Shown here in pieces: positions 1-7,638 of a DNA stretch of 64,000 bases. The stretch is from Nitrospiraceae bacterium (GTDB lineage Bacteria; Nitrospirota; Nitrospiria; Nitrospirales; Nitrospiraceae), in the NCBI GenBank assembly GCA_009692155.1, contig SHZW01000004.1, forward strand, positions 1 to 64,000. Direction: 5' to 3'. The position numbers were made by a program, and so were the translations under genes. How positions within the stretch are numbered: position 1 is the first letter of the stretch; each line of letters starts with the position of its first letter. The notes under the pieces were generated by a model. That model was not told where the DNA came from. It worked only from the letters and a program-made list of their open reading frames with translations, and searched no databases.

Positions 1-1
1 G

Positions 2-130
2 GCGGCCAAGTTGCTGCAGCTGGATGCGCGGTCGTTCCGCTATCGCCTGAGCAAATTTGCAATCACGAGAGGCCACGACGAGGACGAAGATGGTGGGAGC
101 GATGGGAAGCGAACGAACGGTCCGCATTAA
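2..130 (+). CDS. C-terminal end of an NtrC-family sigma54-dependent regulator (partial)
   Basis: An open frame enters from the left edge and stops at 128-130. Its first residues, AAKLLQLDARSFRYRLSKF, match the second half of the Fis-type helix-turn-helix that ends NtrC-like response regulators (typically A-A-x-L-L-G-x-x-x-R-S-L-R-Y-R-L-x-K). About 20 polar residues follow. The frame overlaps the start of ispE, which suggests translational coupling or at least tight packing. The ORF track omits it because it has no start codon in the window. The AAA+ and receiver domains lie outside, so the signal sensed and the target genes are unknown. Confidence 0.7.
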   Translation, partial: AAKLLQLDARSFRYRLSKFAITRGHDEDEDGGSDGKRTNGPH

Positions 131-1040
131 CGCGCCGGCCAAGGTCAATCTGGTGCTCCGCGTGCTGGATCGCCGGCCGGACGGGTACCATAATCTGTGG
201 TCCGTGATGCAGACGGTGGGCCTGGAAGACGAATTATATGTCAGGCTGTCCGCGCGTCCGGGCGTTCGGCTGCAGTGCGACGAAGCGGACATGCCGACCG
301 ACGGGCGCAATCTGGTCGTGCGCGCCGCCTTGGCGGTGATGACGCGTGCAGGGCATGCGGAAAGCCGGCCTCCCGGCGTGGAGATTCATCTGATCAAACG
401 GATTCCGGTGTCGGCCGGCCTGGGCGGCGGCAGCAGCGATGCGGCTGCCACGATCGTCGCCTTGAATGCGCTGCTGGGGCTGGGCTGGTCGCGTGAGGCG
501 ATGGGGAGTGTCGGCGCGCCGCTGGGGAGCGACGTGCCGTTTTTCCTGTTCTCGCCCAGCGCGCTGGTGCGGGGCCGGGGCGAAGACGTGACGGCGCTCG
601 CGGTGACGGGCACGCGCTGGATCGTGCTGGTCAATCCGGGGTTTCCGATCGAAACACGGTGGGCCTACGAGCAATTGTCGGCGGGACGGACGGCGGTGCA
701 ACCGCTTGCGGAGGCTTTGCACCGGATCGACCGCGGTGGCGTGGTCTCCTGGGAGCAGGCAGTGGGACTGATGGAAAACGACTTCGAGGCGGCGCTGGTG
801 CCGACGCATGGCGTGCTGGGGAAGATCAAGCAGCAGTTGCTGGCGGCTGGCGCGGAAGCGGCACTGCTGTCCGGGAGCGGCGCCACGGTGTTCGGGGTGT
901 TTCGCGACAAGACCGCTGCGGTCCGTGCGCAGCAGGCGTGCAGCCGCACCGAAGGCTGGCGTGTCTTTGCCGTTCCAGCCGGGACTGCCCCGCTTTCGTG
1001 CGAGACCGGCGGCACGCCGCGCCCGACATCGGTTGGTTGA
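90..1040 (+). CDS. ispE: 4-diphosphocytidyl-2-C-methyl-D-erythritol kinase
   Basis: GHMP-family kinase that phosphorylates CDP-methylerythritol in the MEP isoprenoid pathway (cytosolic). The N-terminal INAPAKVNLVLRV strand, the HNLWSVMQTV segment and the glycine-rich ATP loop GLGGGSSDAAAT near residue 110 are diagnostic. LLSGSGATVFGVF near the C-terminus is the third GHMP motif. The ORF track starts at 57, but ATG 90 has AGGA five bases upstream; ATG 102 is a second option. The protein is about 316 residues, slightly longer than usual because of a polar tail. Its start overlaps the preceding regulator gene, and prs follows after 66 bases, an ispE-prs order common in many bacteria. Confidence 0.93.
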   Translation: MVGAMGSERTVRINAPAKVNLVLRVLDRRPDGYHNLWSVMQTVGLEDELYVRLSARPGVRLQCDEADMPTDGRNLVVRAALAVMTRAGHAESRPPGVEIHLIKRIPVSAGLGGGSSDAAATIVALNALLGLGWSREAMGSVGAPLGSDVPFFLFSPSALVRGRGEDVTALAVTGTRWIVLVNPGFPIETRWAYEQLSAGRTAVQPLAEALHRIDRGGVVSWEQAVGLMENDFEAALVPTHGVLGKIKQQLLAAGAEAALLSGSGATVFGVFRDKTAAVRAQQACSRTEGWRVFAVPAGTAPLSCETGGTPRPTSVG

Positions 1041-1106
1041 CAAGTTCTCGGATTTTCCGTTACATTTCAATGTTCACCGGCTAGGCGGTTGCTCTCGGAG
1101 GGGAGT

Positions 1107-2057
1107 ATGGAGAAGACGCTCAAGCTCTTTTCGGGAAACGCGAATCCGGCCTTGGCCAAGGAAATTTGCGGGTGCCTCGGCATCGGGATAGGTGCGGCTG
1201 CGATCTCGTCATTCAGCGACGGGGAAATCCGCATTAAAATCGATGAAAACGTCCGTGGCGCGGACGTGTTCGTGGTGCAGTCGTGCTGTACGCCGGTCAA
1301 CAATTCGATCATGGAATTGCTCATCATGATCGATGCGCTCAAGCGCTCGTCGGCCTACCGCATTACGGCCGTGATTCCGTATTTCGGTTACGGGAGGCAG
1401 GATCGCAAGGACCAGCCGCGGGTGCCGATCACCGCCAAGCTGGTCGCGGATCTGGTGACGACCGCCGGCGCCGACCGGGTGCTCACGATGGATCTGCACG
1501 CCGGACAGATCCAGGGATTTTTCAACATCCCGGTCGATCATTTGTATGCGCTGCCGGTGTTGCTGGGCTACATCAACAAGCGGTTTGCGAAGGATCTCAA
1601 GGATGTGGTGATCGTTTCGCCGGATGCGGGCGGTGTCGAGCGGGCGCGGGCCTTTGCCAAGCGGTTGCAGGCGAACCTGGCGATCATCGACAAACGGCGC
1701 GAGGGACCGAACAACGCGCAGGTCATGAATATTATCGGCGATGTCGAGGGAAAGCATGCGATTCTTCTGGACGACATGATCGATACGGCTGGCACCATTG
1801 TGCAGGGCGCGCAGGCCTGTTCCGACAAGGGTGCGAAGTCGGTCTGGGCCGGTTGCGTGCATCCGGTGCTGTCGGGGCCGGCGCTCGAACGGCTGCAAGG
1901 GTCACGGTTGACCGAGGTCGTCGTGACCAATACGATTCCGCTGAACGGCAAGGACCAACAGTGCCCCAAGCTGCGCGTGCTGTCCGTCGCGCCGCTGTTG
2001 GGCGAGGCCATTAAACGGATTCACGAGGAAAAATCGGTCAGTTCACTATTTGAGTAG
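1107..2057 (+). CDS. prs: Ribose-phosphate pyrophosphokinase (PRPP synthase)
   Basis: Makes PRPP from ribose 5-phosphate and ATP for nucleotide, histidine and tryptophan synthesis. The 316 residues match class I PRPP synthases. Visible signatures are [11 protein letters not shown] at the N-terminus, the ATP-binding [24 protein letters not shown], and the PRPP loop [10 protein letters not shown] near residue 220. The tracked TTG start at 1089 is rejected: ATG 1107 has GGAGGGGAG directly upstream and gives the normal [11 protein letters not shown] start. The stop is followed by a heptad-array hairpin and then rplY, a common prs-ctc arrangement. Confidence 0.96.
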   Translation: MEKTLKLFSGNANPALAKEICGCLGIGIGAAAISSFSDGEIRIKIDENVRGADVFVVQSCCTPVNNSIMELLIMIDALKRSSAYRITAVIPYFGYGRQDRKDQPRVPITAKLVADLVTTAGADRVLTMDLHAGQIQGFFNIPVDHLYALPVLLGYINKRFAKDLKDVVIVSPDAGGVERARAFAKRLQANLAIIDKRREGPNNAQVMNIIGDVEGKHAILLDDMIDTAGTIVQGAQACSDKGAKSVWAGCVHPVLSGPALERLQGSRLTEVVVTNTIPLNGKDQQCPKLRVLSVAPLLGEAIKRIHEEKSVSSLFE

Positions 2058-2070
2058 TTGAAACCAAAGC

Positions 2071-2137
2071 CAATAGCGAGTAGCTCGCAGCCGCTGCTCA
2101 ACGTATCGAACGGAAGGCTGCCCGCTATTCGCTATTG
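2071..2137 (+). repeat. Heptad-array hairpin between prs and rplY
   Basis: The left arm (2071-2092) contains the 7-nt words CAATAGC, GAGTAGC and TCGCAGC. The right arm (2116-2137) is the near-perfect reverse complement, ending GCTATTCGCTATTG. The arms are about 22 bases with few mismatches, around a 23-base loop. The hairpin sits in the spacer just before the rplY ribosome-binding site. It belongs to the family described in the findings. Confidence 0.75.
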
Positions 2138-2160
2138 TCATGTTCAGGTAAGGAGATGTC

Positions 2161-2985
2161 ATGAAATTGGATCTTGCAGCAGAAACCAGAACCGGCTTGG
2201 GCAAGGGCGCCGCCCGTCAGTTGCGGCGCAATGGCCGGGTGCCGGCAGTCCTCTACGGGCAGGGCGAGTGCGTGCTCCTGACGCTGGAACCGGAAGACCT
2301 GCGGGAAATTATCCGCGCGCATGCCGGCCGCACGGCGCTGATCACCGTGAAGATCGCGGACGCCGCATCCAAGGGCACTAGGATCGCCCTGCTCCGGGAC
2401 TATCAACTCGATCCCGTCAGCGGCGACGTGCTTCATGCCGACCTGTTCGAGATCCTGATGGACAAGGCCATCCGCGTGAAAGTGCCGGTGAGCGTGATCG
2501 GCGGCCAGCCGGCCGGAGTGAAGGAAGGCGGCATCCTGCAGCACAATATGCGTGAGATTCACGTCGAGTGCCTGCCGTCGGCGCTGCCGGATTCGATTCC
2601 CGTGGATGCTTCGGCCCTGGTGATCGGGCAGGGTATCCATGTGAAGGAATTGCAGCCGGTGGCCGGTGTGCGGTTTCTGGACGATCTGGAGCAGATGGTC
2701 GTCAGCGTGGCAATCCCGATGTCCGAAGCCAAACTGGAGGCTTTGCTGACCAGCGCGGCGACGACCGGCGAGGGCAAGGAGCCGGAAGTCATTGCGAAGG
2801 GCAAGGAAGCGGCGGCGGCTGCGGAAGTGGCGGCCGGCGGCACGCCTGCAGGTGAGGTGAAGCCCGGCGTGGCCGGGGCGACGGCCACGGCTGAGAAGGG
2901 TAAGGAAGGCGCCAAGGAAGCGGCTCCCAAGGCTGAAAAGAAGACTGAAAAGAAGGCTGAGAAGAAGGAAGAGAAGAAGAAATAG
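2161..2985 (+). CDS. rplY: 50S ribosomal protein L25 / general stress protein Ctc with long charged tail
   Basis: Binds 5S rRNA in the large ribosomal subunit. Residues 1-90 form the L25 domain (LDLAAETRTGLGKGAARQLRRNGRVPAVLYG) and residues 95-185 the TL5/Ctc C-terminal beta domain (MREIHVECLPSALPDSIPVD). After about residue 195 comes an Ala/Gly/Glu/Lys-rich low-complexity tail ending in repeated EKK units, which brings the length to 274, longer than the usual 200-230 of Ctc. Its ATG is preceded by AAGGAGATGTC. It stops two bases before the pth start, so the two genes are probably co-translated. Confidence 0.93.
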   Translation: MKLDLAAETRTGLGKGAARQLRRNGRVPAVLYGQGECVLLTLEPEDLREIIRAHAGRTALITVKIADAASKGTRIALLRDYQLDPVSGDVLHADLFEILMDKAIRVKVPVSVIGGQPAGVKEGGILQHNMREIHVECLPSALPDSIPVDASALVIGQGIHVKELQPVAGVRFLDDLEQMVVSVAIPMSEAKLEALLTSAATTGEGKEPEVIAKGKEAAAAAEVAAGGTPAGEVKPGVAGATATAEKGKEGAKEAAPKAEKKTEKKAEKKEEKKK

Positions 2986-2987
2986 CC

Positions 2988-3578
2988 TTGCGAGTCATTG
3001 TCGGACTCGGCAATCCCGGCGACCGATACGCACGTACCCGCCACAATGCCGGCGCCCGTGTCATCGAGCGGGCGTCCGTGCAATGGTCCATCCCTCTCAA
3101 GACTGTCGGATCGGCCCGCATGGGCACCGGCCGGGTTGGTCCGTCCGACAGGCCGGTCGAGGTTGCACTCGCCATTCCGCTCACCTGGATGAATCAGTCG
3201 GGGACGGCCGTCGTGGAATTGCTCGCGCGGCTGGGATGTGCCCCTCAGGATCTGACGGTCGTCCATGACGACCTGGATATGGAGCCAGGCCGGTTGCGTC
3301 TCAAGCGGAGCGGAGGAGCAGGCGGACATAACGGCGTCTCTTCCATCATTGCCGAGCTGAATACCGATCAATTTTACCGATTGAAACTCGGCATCGGGCG
3401 TTCGGTGCCTGGCATGGATGCCGCAGACTATGTCCTGGAGCCGTTTACACAGGATGAAACAGCCGTGATCGACAGCAGCGTGGAGCAGGCGGTGTTGGCG
3501 CTGGAATGTCTGATGGTGGAAGGACCGGATGCCGCGATGAATAAATTCCATATCAGAGGGCAGGAGGCGCAGGAATAG
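2988..3578 (+). CDS. pth: Peptidyl-tRNA hydrolase
   Basis: Releases peptides from peptidyl-tRNA that has dropped off the ribosome. The 196-residue protein shows the family start VIVGLGNPGDRYARTRHNAG, with the catalytic His in RHNAG. It also has TWMNQSG (substrate-binding Asn) and the VVHDDLDMEPGRLRLK segment with GGAGGHNG. The start is TTG, two bases after the rplY stop; no later start would keep the essential VGLGNPG strand. ychF begins almost at once, giving a rplY-pth-ychF operon, a widespread arrangement. Confidence 0.95.
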   Translation: MRVIVGLGNPGDRYARTRHNAGARVIERASVQWSIPLKTVGSARMGTGRVGPSDRPVEVALAIPLTWMNQSGTAVVELLARLGCAPQDLTVVHDDLDMEPGRLRLKRSGGAGGHNGVSSIIAELNTDQFYRLKLGIGRSVPGMDAADYVLEPFTQDETAVIDSSVEQAVLALECLMVEGPDAAMNKFHIRGQEAQE

Positions 3579-3579
3579 T

Positions 3580-4671
3580 ATGGGCTTGTGTTGCGGCATG
3601 ATCGGTTTGCCGAACGTTGGGAAGACCACCGTGTTCAACGCCTTGACCGGCGGCGGCGCGCTGGCGGCCAATTATCCTTTTGCGACCGTGGATCCCAATA
3701 CCGGCATTGCGCTGGTGCCCGATCCGCGCCTGACGAAGCTGACCGACCTCTTCAAATCCAAAAAAACCACGCCGGCTACCCTGGAAGTCCGCGACATTGC
3801 CGGGCTGGTCGAAGGGGCCAGCAAGGGCGAAGGGCTCGGTAACCAGTTTCTCGGTCACATCCGTGAAGTGGACGCTCTGCTGCACGTCGTCCGGTGTTTC
3901 CAGGGCACCGATGTCGTGCACGTGAGTGGAAGCGTGAATCCGCTTCGTGACATCGGTGTCATCGAAACCGAGCTGATGCTGGCCGATCTGGAAACCCTCG
4001 AGCGGCGCAAACAGAAGGTCGAGAAAAAAGTGCGCGCCGGCGACAAAAAGGCGGCGTTCGAGATGGCCTTGCTTCAGCGGCTGATAGAGCTGCTCGACAA
4101 AGGCGAATGGCTGGGCAACCTGCCCTACACGCCGGAGGAGCGGGCCATTCTCGATGAATGCCAGTTGCTGGCGGCCAAGCCGGTCCTCTTCGTGGCCAAC
4201 GTTTCGGAAGGGCCGAACGCTGATGAAGCGATGGTCAAGCTGGTTCGGGAGTTTGCCGAAAAACGGGGGGCGAGGGTCGTGACGATTTGCGGCCAGCTCG
4301 AAGCGGAACTGTCCACGCTTCCGGAAGAGGAACGGACGGATTTTCTCAAGGGCATGGGCCTGACCGAATCCGGTCTCGTCCGCCTGACACGCGAAGCCTA
4401 TCAGCTTCTCAGGATCATGACCTTCTTCACTGCCGGCGAACAGGAGTCGCGGGCCTGGCCGCTCTTGGAAGGCACTAAAGCGCCGCAGGCGGCGGGCAAG
4501 ATCCACTCAGACATGGAACGCGGATTCATCCGCGCTGAGGTCTATCATTATAATGATCTTCTCGCCTGCGGGTCGGAAGCGAAGGTGAAGGAGAAGGGAT
4601 TGTTCCGGCTGGAAGGCAAAGACTATGTCATGAAGGAAGCCGACATCGTCTTTTTCAGATTCAACGTCTAA
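3580..4671 (+). CDS. ychF: Redox-regulated GTPase-family ATPase YchF (Obg-like)
   Basis: TRAFAC-class P-loop NTPase of the Obg subfamily that prefers ATP and is associated with ribosomes and stress responses. G1 is GLPNVGKTTVFNAL at residues 8-21. The switch segment NYPFATVDPN, G3 DIAGLVEGASKGEGLGNQFL and a coiled-coil insertion near residues 130-170 follow. The C-terminal TGS-like domain ends with KEKGLFRLEGKDYVMKEADIV. Length 363 is normal. It follows pth directly and ends the rplY-pth-ychF operon; the next 250 bases are non-coding palindrome. Confidence 0.96.
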   Translation: MGLCCGMIGLPNVGKTTVFNALTGGGALAANYPFATVDPNTGIALVPDPRLTKLTDLFKSKKTTPATLEVRDIAGLVEGASKGEGLGNQFLGHIREVDALLHVVRCFQGTDVVHVSGSVNPLRDIGVIETELMLADLETLERRKQKVEKKVRAGDKKAAFEMALLQRLIELLDKGEWLGNLPYTPEERAILDECQLLAAKPVLFVANVSEGPNADEAMVKLVREFAEKRGARVVTICGQLEAELSTLPEEERTDFLKGMGLTESGLVRLTREAYQLLRIMTFFTAGEQESRAWPLLEGTKAPQAAGKIHSDMERGFIRAEVYHYNDLLACGSEAKVKEKGLFRLEGKDYVMKEADIVFFRFNV

Positions 4672-4766
4672 GGATATCTCGGCTGATGAAGGGCGAACTG
4701 CTCCGGCGAAAGTATGAAGCAGGGTGACGAGGCCCTCGCGTCCGCGCCTCCCGAAGCGACCCTTCC

Positions 4767-4862
4767 GGGCTTTAGCGTGGGGAAGCCTTCTGGAATTCCC
4801 GCGGCCGCGGTCGTTGACCGCGGTGCCTTGGTCAGTTCCAGCTTTCCTCCCCGCTAAAGCCT
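4767..4862. repeat. Large imperfect palindrome downstream of ychF
   Basis: The arms are GGGCTTTAGCGTGGGGAAG... (4767-4795) and its reverse complement ...CTCCCCGCTAAAGCCT (4836-4862), about 27 bases each with a few mismatches. A second palindrome, GCGGTCGTTGACCGC, lies between them. The surrounding 4672-4925 shows no credible gene; the ORF at 4724-4999 overlaps this palindrome and resembles no protein family. The palindrome may also help end ychF transcription. Confidence 0.6.
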
Positions 4863-4925
4863 CGGTGGGTACCCCGCTTCTCCGGCAATGTCCGCTCAAC
4901 CTCGCCACCCCACTTTTAGAGAGTG

Positions 4926-4984
4926 AAAGGCGACAAGCCGCTTGCAAGCCTGTCGCCTTTAACGCTTCGCCAAGCTCAACGGGC
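4926..4984 (+). repeat. Left inverted repeat of the RCC1 cassette
   Basis: About 59 bases beginning AAAGGCGACAAGCCGCTTG are the near-identical reverse complement of 6209-6267. Roughly the first 47 positions differ at only about three sites. The first 35 bases are themselves a palindrome (AAAGGCGACA...TGTCGCCTTT). The two copies face each other across the RCC1-repeat gene. Confidence 0.75.
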
Positions 4985-5129
4985 CACTCCAGTCAGTAGT
5001 GATAGCCTTCCAATCCTGGTTGCCTCCTCTGAAATATTGACGCTCTTCTTAGGAAAGCGTAGCCTGCATCCAGCCGAAATGGTGAATGTCCACGTTTTTC
5101 TTCCTATCCTCCAACCCAAGGAAAGAGTG

Positions 5130-6144
5130 ATGAGCCAACGCGCGCAATGCGCAAAGAAGTGTGCCAGCATTACGCTGGTCAGCCTAGTGCTGGTTGTGCT
5201 CGGCTACTTCAGTACTGGAGAGGGAAGCAGTTCCCTGACCATTCTATCCCTTGCTGCTGGGGGAGGGCATACCTGTGCACTGCTGAGCGATGGCACCGTG
5301 CGATGTTGGGGAGGCAATGTAGACGGTCGCCTTGGTAATGGGACCACAACTGACTCGTTCATTCCTGTCCAAGTAGTCACGATCTCCTCCGCTCGCGAGA
5401 CTACTGCAGGGCTGAGTTATGGCTGTGCGCTTTTAGGAAACAGCACTGTCCAGTGCTGGGGAGATAACAGTTTCGGTCAATTAGGCAACGGGACGAAAGA
5501 CAACTCTTCAGTTCCCGTCATAGTGACAGGGATTAGCGCTGCTGTGGTCATTGCATCTGGAGAGTTCCATGCCTGTGTGGTGTTGCAAGACGGTACTGTG
5601 CGTTGTTGGGGACGAAACAAGGAAGGCCAACTCGGCGACGGGACGACGACAGATTCTTCGGTTGCTGTGACGGTGCCGATGATCACCTCGGCAGTGGCGA
5701 TCGCGGTTGGCTCTGACCATACGTGTGCGTTACTTCGAGATAGCATGGTGATGTGTTGGGGGGCCAATGGGAGTGGTCAACTAGGTAATGGGACGATGAC
5801 AAATTCGCTTGTTCCAATGGAGGTGAGAGGGCTCTCGTCGACGGTATCGATAGGGGCAGGCGCTGGTCATACCTGCGCGCTCTTGGCAGACGGGAGCGTG
5901 AAGTGTTGGGGGGGGGAATCAAATTGGTCAGCTCGGAAATGGGAATAGGGATGACTCTTTGGTTCCGGTGGCAGTGAAAGGTATTGCATCTGCGAAGGTC
6001 ATTACGACCCGTTTTTTCCATACCTGTGCTCTACTCCGTGATGGGAAGGTGAAGTGCTGGGGGAAAAACTTGCTCGCTGGGAAGTTTAAGAAAGATGCAG
6101 GGATTATTGTTGCAACGCCAGTGGAGGTGCAGGTGGTCCCTTAG
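5130..6144 (+). pseudogene. RCC1-repeat beta-propeller protein with a poly-G frameshift
   Basis: ATG 5130 follows AAGGAAAGAGTG. A hydrophobic N-terminus (ITLVSLVLVVLGYF) predicts export or a lipid/membrane anchor. Six repeats of about 50 residues follow, each with an HTCALL-x-DG-x-V-x-CWG-x-N-x-x-GQLGNG core. This is the RCC1/ALPHA-tubulin-suppressor-type propeller, here with two Cys per blade (a secreted, possibly disulfide-linked variant). In blade five the run TGTT followed by nine G (5908-5916) is one G too long. With eight G the frame reads CWGGNQIGQLGNG and continues to the stop at 6144; as given it ends at 5948. This could be a pseudogene, a phase-variable gene or an assembly error. 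Base composition is less GC-rich than the neighbours, fitting acquired DNA. Confidence 0.75.
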
Positions 6145-6208
6145 GAGAAAAAGAATGGTGAAGAAAACAGGGACATTCAAGGTTTGCAGGGCAACCACTA
6201 CTGGCACA

Positions 6209-6267
6209 GCCCACTGAACGTGGCGAAGCGTTAAAGGCGACAGGCTTTCAAGCGGCCTGTCGCCTTT
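6209..6267 (-). repeat. Right inverted repeat of the RCC1 cassette
   Basis: Reverse complement of 4926-4984 with few changes, including the shared GGCGAAGCGTTAAAGGCGAC block. The inner part folds as the terminator listed separately. Together with the left copy it bounds a unit of about 1.34 kb. Confidence 0.75.
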
Positions 6268-6278
6268 CTATTTTTTTA
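6233..6278 (+). terminator. Rho-independent terminator after the RCC1-repeat gene
   Basis: AAAGGCGACAGGC pairs with GCCTGTCGCCTTT around a short loop, followed by CTATTTTTTTA. The hairpin is strong with a T tract on the plus strand, about 90 bases after the RCC1 stop. Confidence 0.75.
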
Positions 6279-6309
6279 TTTGTTGGAGACGCTATCTTCC
6301 GATAGAGCG

Positions 6310-6394
6310 CAGCCCGGTCTCCCTTCAACTGCGCGCGTCCAACGAGGGCCTTCCGAGGCCGCGCGTTGCGCGAGCACGAAGGGGGACCGGGCTG
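6310..6394. repeat. Palindromic intergenic element (copy A)
   Basis: The outer arms CAGCCCGGTC and GACCGGGCTG are perfect inverses. The interior carries CCAACGAGGGCCTTCCGAGG and GCGCGTTGCGCGAGCACG. The same interior occurs in reverse orientation at 15347-15420, inside different outer arms. It lies in the non-coding stretch before rpsF. Confidence 0.7.
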
Positions 6395-6419
6395 CCAGCT
6401 CGTTTCCTCCGTGTCACGT

Positions 6420-6448
6420 TTGACAGTCCGTTCGGCGCTGTGTTAGCG
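6420..6448 (+). promoter_or_regulatory. Possible sigma70 promoter for rpsF-ssb-rpsR
   Basis: A perfect TTGACA (6420-6425) is followed after 17 bases by TTAGCG, a weak -10. It lies about 90 bases upstream of rpsF in the only open spacer before that operon. The -35 is convincing, the -10 is not. Confidence 0.35.
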
Positions 6449-6534
6449 TGCCTTCCGTTCAGAGATAGTCGGGTTCAAAACTTATCCCTCGCTCCAAGCC
6501 ATGACTTGGGGCCGTTGACCAGGAGGATGACTGC

Positions 6535-6903
6535 ATGCAGCTCTACGAGTCCATCTTTATCATTCGTCCGTCGCTCTCCGACGACGACACCAATAAACTG
6601 ATCGAAAAAATGAAGGGCATGATCGAGAAGGCAGGCGCCACGCTGCTCATTCTCGAGAACTGGGGCAAGAAAAAACTGGCCTACGAGATCAAGCGGGAGC
6701 GCCGCGGGACCTTCGTATATCTGCATTTCAAGGCGTTGGGAAATGTTGTCGGCGAGTTGGAGCATGCCTACCGGCTCGAAGACTCCGTGCTGAAGTTTCT
6801 GACAGTCCGTCTCGAGCATCCACCGGCTCCCAAGCCGGAGGTGCCGACGGCGATGGTGGGACAGGCACCACCGCCCAGGGAGTTCGAGCGTGACCGGGTT
6901 TAA
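6535..6903 (+). CDS. rpsF: 30S ribosomal protein S6
   Basis: Small-subunit protein that pairs with S18 on 16S rRNA. It starts MQLYESIFIIRPSLSDDD and contains the family strand NWGKKKLAYEIKRERRGTFVYLHF. The DSVLKFLTVRLE segment closes the fold near residue 95. The remaining proline-rich tail (PPAPKPEVP) is a variable extension, for 122 residues in all. GGAGG precedes the ATG. The ssb gene starts within its last codons on a GTG (14-base overlap), so the two are translationally coupled, as in the common rpsF-ssb-rpsR operon. Confidence 0.97.
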   Translation: MQLYESIFIIRPSLSDDDTNKLIEKMKGMIEKAGATLLILENWGKKKLAYEIKRERRGTFVYLHFKALGNVVGELEHAYRLEDSVLKFLTVRLEHPPAPKPEVPTAMVGQAPPPREFERDRV

Positions 6904-7288
6904 TAAAGTCATTCTGATCGGCAACCTGACGAAGAATCCGGAGCTGCGCTATACGCCGAACGGCACGCCGGTGGCCAGTTTCGGGCTGGCGGTGAATCGA
7001 AAGTATCGTCAGGCCGAAGAGCTGAAGGAAGAGGTGTGCTTCGTGGATATTGTGGTGTTCGGCAAGCAGGCCGAACATTGCGGGCAGTATCTCAGCAAGG
7101 GGAACGGCGTCGTCGTGGACGGCCGGCTGCAGCAGCGGCGCTGGGAAACGGAAGACGGGCAGAAACGCAGCAAGCACGAGGTGGTGGCGCAGATGGTCAC
7201 CTTCCTGCCGAAACGCCAGGAAGCGGGCGGGGGCGAGCAGGGCGCGGCGGATGAAGCCGCTGGTCTCGAAGAAGAACCGCAGGGCTAG
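6890..7288 (+). CDS. ssb: Single-stranded DNA-binding protein lacking the canonical C-terminal tip
   Basis: An OB-fold protein that coats single-stranded DNA in replication and repair. The N-terminal domain is clear: FNKVILIGNLTKNPELRYTPNGTPVASFGLAVN, then FVDIVVFGKQAEHCGQYLSKG and VVDGRLQQRRWE. The start is GTG at 6890, inside rpsF. The short tail after residue 108 is Gly/Glu-rich and ends LEEEPQG. The DDDIPF-type acidic tip with terminal Phe, which recruits repair proteins in most bacterial SSBs, is not present, and I see no tip-like sequence in the other frames just downstream. The protein is 132 residues. Placement between the S6 and S18 genes is standard. Confidence 0.92.
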   Translation: MTGFNKVILIGNLTKNPELRYTPNGTPVASFGLAVNRKYRQAEELKEEVCFVDIVVFGKQAEHCGQYLSKGNGVVVDGRLQQRRWETEDGQKRSKHEVVAQMVTFLPKRQEAGGGEQGAADEAAGLEEEPQG

Positions 7289-7318
7289 TTCAGAATCATC
7301 GGATCAGGAGGGACGAGC

Positions 7319-7543
7319 GTGGAACGAGGAGGCGGAAGATTATTTCAGCGGCGGCGGCAATGCTGTTTTTGCATGGACAAGACGCCGATCGACTTCAAGG
7401 ACATCGGTCTCTTGCGGAATTTCCTGACGGAGCGTGGCCGGATTGTCCCGCGCCGGGTGTCCGGCAACTGCATGGGGCACCAGCGTGATCTGACGGTCGC
7501 GATCAAGCGGGCGCGCACGATCGCGATGCTGTCGTTTGCGTAA
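7319..7543 (+). CDS. rpsR: 30S ribosomal protein S18
   Basis: Partner of S6 in the small subunit. [26 protein letters not shown] is the S18 core, and the protein ends [11 protein letters not shown]. It keeps cysteines (CCFCMDK and NCMGH), so it looks like the zinc-binding C+ form. The start is GTG 7319 with CAGGAGGGACGA upstream; the length is 74 residues. It closes the rpsF-ssb-rpsR group; rplI, which often follows, is absent here. Confidence 0.95.
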   Translation: MERGGGRLFQRRRQCCFCMDKTPIDFKDIGLLRNFLTERGRIVPRRVSGNCMGHQRDLTVAIKRARTIAMLSFA

Positions 7544-7638
7544 GAGTACTGAGCCTGTCCGGCCCCGCTCGGTTTGACTTGGTGAGCGGTTCCATGTATA
7601 TCGGTCGCACCACAGCAACTGGCCTCGCGGTGACATTC

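Noticed and set aside
4724-4999. Plus-strand ORF of 91 residues between ychF and the RCC1 gene
   Set aside because: It reads through a palindrome and a cassette-end repeat; there is no similarity or SD.
4926-6267. Integron attC sites around the RCC1 gene
   Set aside because: The repeats are palindromic and contain GTTAAAG near the expected core, but they are in inverted rather than direct orientation, the core does not fit GTTRRRY, and no integrase is present.
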